DNA from: Hymenobacter canadensis
Lineage (GTDB): Bacteria; Bacteroidota; Bacteroidia; Cytophagales; Hymenobacteraceae
Assembly: GCF_027359925.1 (NCBI RefSeq)
Contig: NZ_CP114767.1
Coordinates: 4,452,501-4,516,500, forward strand
Direction of reading: 5' to 3'
Length of the DNA: 64,000 nucleotides
Shown: piece by piece, positions 61,178-64,000 of the stretch
Layout of the letters: every line of letters starts with the position of its first letter
Position numbering within the stretch: position 1 is the first letter of the stretch
The notes under the pieces: generated by a model
What the model saw: the letters and a program-made list of their open reading frames with translations, nothing else
The model's database searches: none
Told to the model about the DNA's origin: nothing
Made by a program: the position numbers and the translations under genes

Positions 61178-61663
61178 CTACTGCTGGTCTTTCAGCTGGT
61201 CTTCGCCGCCGTAGGGCGCACCGCCCGACAGGTCGCCGCGCAGGCCGCCCTGCGATACGCCGGCCTGCTGCTGCGCTTCGGCGGCGGGGCTGCTGCTGTT
61301 CATCTGTGAACCGGTAGCAGGCTGGCCGCTGCCGGTGATGATGGTGGCTTTTTCGCCTACCGGGCCGGCTATTTCTTCTACTTTCTGAACGTACTGGCGG
61401 CGGGCATCCTCTTCACTTACGCCTTTGAACTTGCTCCACGAATCCCATTGGGCCTGCGACATACCTTCCGGGCCGCTGGGGTTGGAGGGGGTATCATCGC
61501 CTACCACGTCTTTCTCAGTGTCATGGTCGCCTTCAGTAGCTTGCTTATACAAGCCGTAAAGGTCCGTCATGTGGGCGGCCGCTTTGTCAGCCGGCAGGGT
61601 GTCTACGCGCGCTACGGCGGCTTCAAACTGCTTCAGGAGGGTCATATTTTCTTGCAGATTCAT
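61178..61663 (-). CDS. Acyl-CoA-binding protein-like, with disordered tail
   Basis: 161 aa. Residues 1-105 fit the ACBP helical bundle: LLKQFEAAVARVDTLP, then LYGLYKQATEGDHDTEKD, then QWDSWSKFKGVSEEDARRQYVQKVEEIAG, which keep the acyl-CoA-contacting Tyr/Lys (LYxLYKQAT) and Trp positions. The last 55 residues are Gly/Gln/Ser-rich and disordered. It likely buffers long-chain acyl-CoA in the cytoplasm. It is divergent from asnB. Confidence 0.82.
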   Translation of the reverse strand: MNLQENMTLLKQFEAAVARVDTLPADKAAAHMTDLYGLYKQATEGDHDTEKDVVGDDTPSNPSGPEGMSQAQWDSWSKFKGVSEEDARRQYVQKVEEIAGPVGEKATIITGSGQPATGSQMNSSSPAAEAQQQAGVSQGGLRGDLSGGAPYGGEDQLKDQQ

Positions 61664-61773
61664 AACAGTCAGAAAGCTGAGGGTGAAAACTAAGGGGTGT
61701 ACTAAGCTGGCGTGGGTTTGGTTGCGCGACGAGCTTGTTCGTCTTTTCCGTCAACAAGTCTGCCGATCCTTCG

Positions 61774-61781
61774 TACTTTTG
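61774..61781 (+). promoter_or_regulatory. TAnnTTTG promoter element of asnB
   Basis: TACTTTTG ends 8 nt before the ATG, placing the transcription start at or next to the start codon. No clear -33 element. Confidence 0.55.
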
Positions 61782-61789
61782 TCCGCTCT

Positions 61790-63700
61790 ATGTGTGGAAT
61801 TACCGGACTATTTGCCTTCACCGACACGGGCCGCAGCGCGCTGGCCGCCCTGCCGGCCTCTACCGACGCCATTGTCAGCCGCGGCCCCGACTCGCAGGGA
61901 CACTTTGTGTACGACCGTTGCGGCCTGGGTTTCCGGCGCCTGGCCATCCTCGACCTCTCGGCCGACGGCAACCAGCCCATGACCGATGAGTCGGGGCGCT
62001 ACACCATCGTCTTCAACGGGGAAATATTCAACTTCCGCGAGTTGCGCCAGCGCCTGATCAAGAAGGGCTACCACTTCCATTCCCAGACCGATACGGAAGT
62101 CATTCTCCGGCTCTACATCACCGAAGGCCGTGGCTTTCTGAAGAAGCTGAACGGCTTTTTCGGCTTGGCCATCTACGATAAGGAAGAGGACTCGCTCTTC
62201 ATTGCCCGCGACCGGATGGGGGAGAAGCCCGTGCTGATCTACCGCGACGAGGACAAGTTGTTCTTTGCTTCGGAAATGAAGTCGCTGCTGGCGCTGGGCA
62301 TCCCGCGCAAGATGGACTACGTGGCGCTGAGCCAGTACCTGCAGCTGAACTACATCCCCGGGCCCGCCACCATTTTCAAGGGCGTCAAGAAGCTGCTGCC
62401 CGGCCACTACCTGTTCATCAAGGGCAAGAAAGTGGTGCGCAAGCGCTGGTACAAGATTCCGTACGACGCCAAGCGCGTTGAGAAGAACAAGACCACCTAC
62501 GAGCAGCAGAAAACCAAGCTGGTGGAGCTGATGGACGACGCCACCGCGCGCCGCCTCGTAGCCGACGTGCCGATTGGCGCCTTCCTGAGCGGCGGTATTG
62601 ATTCGAGCGTAGTCGTGGCCCTGGCCACGCGCCATACCGACCACCTGAATACGTTCAGCATTGGCTTTGCCGATGAGCCGTTCTTCGACGAAACCAAGTA
62701 CGCCAAGCTGGTAGCCGAGAAGTACAAGACCAACCACACGGTCTTCTCGCTCACCAACCAGGACCTCTACGACCATATTTTCGATGTGCTGGACTACATC
62801 GACGAGCCCTTTGCCGACTCCTCGGCGCTGGCCGTGTACATCCTCAGCAAGCGCACCCGCGAAAAGGCTACCGTAGCTTTGAGCGGCGACGGTGCCGACG
62901 AGCTGTTTGCCGGCTACAACAAGCACATGGGCGAGTTCCAGGTGCGGCAGGGCGGCTTCAAGGCCGAAGCCGTAACGGGCCTCAACCTGCTCTGGGACAT
63001 TCTGCCCAAGTCGCGCAATACGTTTTTCGGCAACCGGGTGCGGCAGTTTCAGCGCTTCTCGCGCGGCATGCTCAGCGGCCCCAAAGACCGGTATTACGAT
63101 TGGGCCTCATTCACGTCGGAAAAGGACTCCCGCAACCTGCTCAGTGCCGCCTCGCGCCGCAAGGTGGGCAAGAAACTGGCTGAGAAGCGCCGTAAGGATA
63201 TCCTCGAGGGCATCCACGCCGACGGCGACCTGAACGAGGTGCTGCTCACCGACACCACGCTGGTACTGCCCTACGACATGCTGGCCAAGGTGGACATGAT
63301 GAGCATGGCCAACTCCCTGGAGGTGCGCCCGCCCTTCCTCGACCCCAACGTGGTTCGCTTTGCCTTCTCGCTGCCCGTCGAAAGCAAAATCGACGCGAAG
63401 ATGAAGAAGCGCATCGTGCAGGATGCCTTCCGCCCACTGTTGCCTGAAGAGCTGTACAAGCGCCCCAAGCACGGTTTCGAGGTGCCACTGCTCAAGTGGT
63501 TCCGCGGCGAGCTACGCCCACTCATCGAGGATGACCTACTCTCCGATGCCTTCATCGAAGCCCAAGGTGTGTTCGACGTAGATGCCATCCGCGCCCTCAA
63601 AATCCAGCTGTTCTCCCGCAGCCCCGGTGACGTACACGCCCGTATCTGGGCTCTCATCGTGTTTCAGCACTGGTACAAGCGCTACATGATGGCTCAGTAG
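61790..63700 (+). CDS. asnB: Asparagine synthase (glutamine-hydrolysing)
   Basis: 636 aa from the ATG at 61790; the processed N-terminus is Cys2 (MCGITG), the glutaminase nucleophile. The glutaminase domain has RGPDSQG and [11 protein letters not shown]; the synthetase has SGGIDSS (267-273), FSIGFADE and [15 protein letters not shown]. Proteins of this length in sugar clusters may amidate a sugar or peptide rather than Asp. The next gene is a UDP-sugar dehydrogenase, so a role in polysaccharide synthesis is possible. Confidence 0.93.
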   Translation: MCGITGLFAFTDTGRSALAALPASTDAIVSRGPDSQGHFVYDRCGLGFRRLAILDLSADGNQPMTDESGRYTIVFNGEIFNFRELRQRLIKKGYHFHSQTDTEVILRLYITEGRGFLKKLNGFFGLAIYDKEEDSLFIARDRMGEKPVLIYRDEDKLFFASEMKSLLALGIPRKMDYVALSQYLQLNYIPGPATIFKGVKKLLPGHYLFIKGKKVVRKRWYKIPYDAKRVEKNKTTYEQQKTKLVELMDDATARRLVADVPIGAFLSGGIDSSVVVALATRHTDHLNTFSIGFADEPFFDETKYAKLVAEKYKTNHTVFSLTNQDLYDHIFDVLDYIDEPFADSSALAVYILSKRTREKATVALSGDGADELFAGYNKHMGEFQVRQGGFKAEAVTGLNLLWDILPKSRNTFFGNRVRQFQRFSRGMLSGPKDRYYDWASFTSEKDSRNLLSAASRRKVGKKLAEKRRKDILEGIHADGDLNEVLLTDTTLVLPYDMLAKVDMMSMANSLEVRPPFLDPNVVRFAFSLPVESKIDAKMKKRIVQDAFRPLLPEELYKRPKHGFEVPLLKWFRGELRPLIEDDLLSDAFIEAQGVFDVDAIRALKIQLFSRSPGDVHARIWALIVFQHWYKRYMMAQ

Positions 63701-63753
63701 CACAGGCTGCCAAAATTGTTATTCAACAAGAATTTTCTGCTCTTCCAGATTCC

Positions 63754-64000
63754 ATGAAAATAGCTGTAGTAGGCACCGGATACGTCGGTCTGGTTACTGG
63801 CACTTGCTTCGCCGAAGTCGGCATTGAAGTAACCTGCATTGATATTGACCAGAAAAAGATTGATAACCTGAAGAAGGGTATTCTGCCCATCTATGAACCC
63901 GGCCTGGAAGAAATGGTGAGCCGCAATGTGGCCGCCGGCCGCCTTCAGTTCACCACTAGCCTAGCTGAAGGCATCAAGAATGCGGATGTAGCCTTTATTG
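63754..64000 (+). CDS. UDP-glucose/GDP-mannose 6-dehydrogenase, N-terminal fragment
   Basis: The first 82 codons are present; the gene runs off the right edge. The N-terminus [21 protein letters not shown] is the NAD-binding Rossmann start of the UDP-glucose dehydrogenase family. [15 protein letters not shown] and [11 protein letters not shown] follow as expected. It makes UDP-glucuronate or a related sugar acid for surface polysaccharides. The exact sugar cannot be told from this fragment. It begins 53 bp after asnB. Confidence 0.92.
   Translation, partial: MKIAVVGTGYVGLVTGTCFAEVGIEVTCIDIDQKKIDNLKKGILPIYEPGLEEMVSRNVAAGRLQFTTSLAEGIKNADVAFI

Overview
The window looks like chromosomal DNA from a GC-rich member of the Bacteroidota, most likely a Hymenobacter-type cytophagale. 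Four things point there: Bacteroidota-style promoters (TTTG or TTG, 19-20 bp, TAnnTTTG); at least three secreted proteins ending in type IX secretion (T9SS) sorting domains; an Oar-like TonB-dependent receptor; and Bacteroidota-specific gene sets (acpP-fabF-rnc beside IPExxxVDY-pyk, DUF3857 proteins, an S46 dipeptidyl-peptidase). I see no transposase, integrase, phage gene, CRISPR array or rRNA. One tRNA (Ala, GGC) is present.

Layout. 1-9.6 kb: end of an LptF/G permease, tgt, a divergent glycosyltransferase-sigma factor pair, rsmG, a YheT-type hydrolase, rpsT, a T9SS cargo protein, then pyk and the IPExxxVDY gene on the minus strand. 9.7-17.8 kb: acpP-fabF-rnc, nadE, an ECF sigma factor with a small membrane partner, lgt, a lipoprotein and yidD. 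17.9-34 kb: cell-envelope and secreted proteins (S46 peptidase, PorV-like barrel plus HhH-barrel protein, M12B-like metalloprotease, three tandem DUF3857 proteins). 34-43.7 kb: an MFS transporter, a coiled-coil membrane protein, an ABC exporter, then a less conserved stretch of small secreted and membrane proteins in paralogous pairs, ending in a decayed xdhC. 43.9-55.4 kb: terC, an envelope protein, a redoxin plus a heme-copper monooxygenase-like T9SS protein, a glycosyltransferase, a GlcD-type oxidase, an NlpC/P60 lipoprotein and the TonB receptor. 55.5-64 kb: tRNA-Ala, a porin-like protein, cysE-cysK, a cupin, a HEAT-cyclophilin lipoprotein, an acyl-CoA-binding-like protein, asnB and the start of ugd, which may open a polysaccharide locus.

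Two patterns cut across the genes. First, most gene junctions carry a near-perfect long inverted repeat (arms about 25-45 bp) from one of several unrelated dispersed families, and one such repeat lies inside a reading frame. Second, at least four genes have a TAnnTTTG element only 5-8 nt before the start codon, which suggests leaderless transcripts. The most system-like candidates are the redoxin/heme-copper oxidase pair (46080-48219), the DUF3857 trio (27693-33927) and the translationally coupled PorV-like/HhH-barrel pair (20453-23574).
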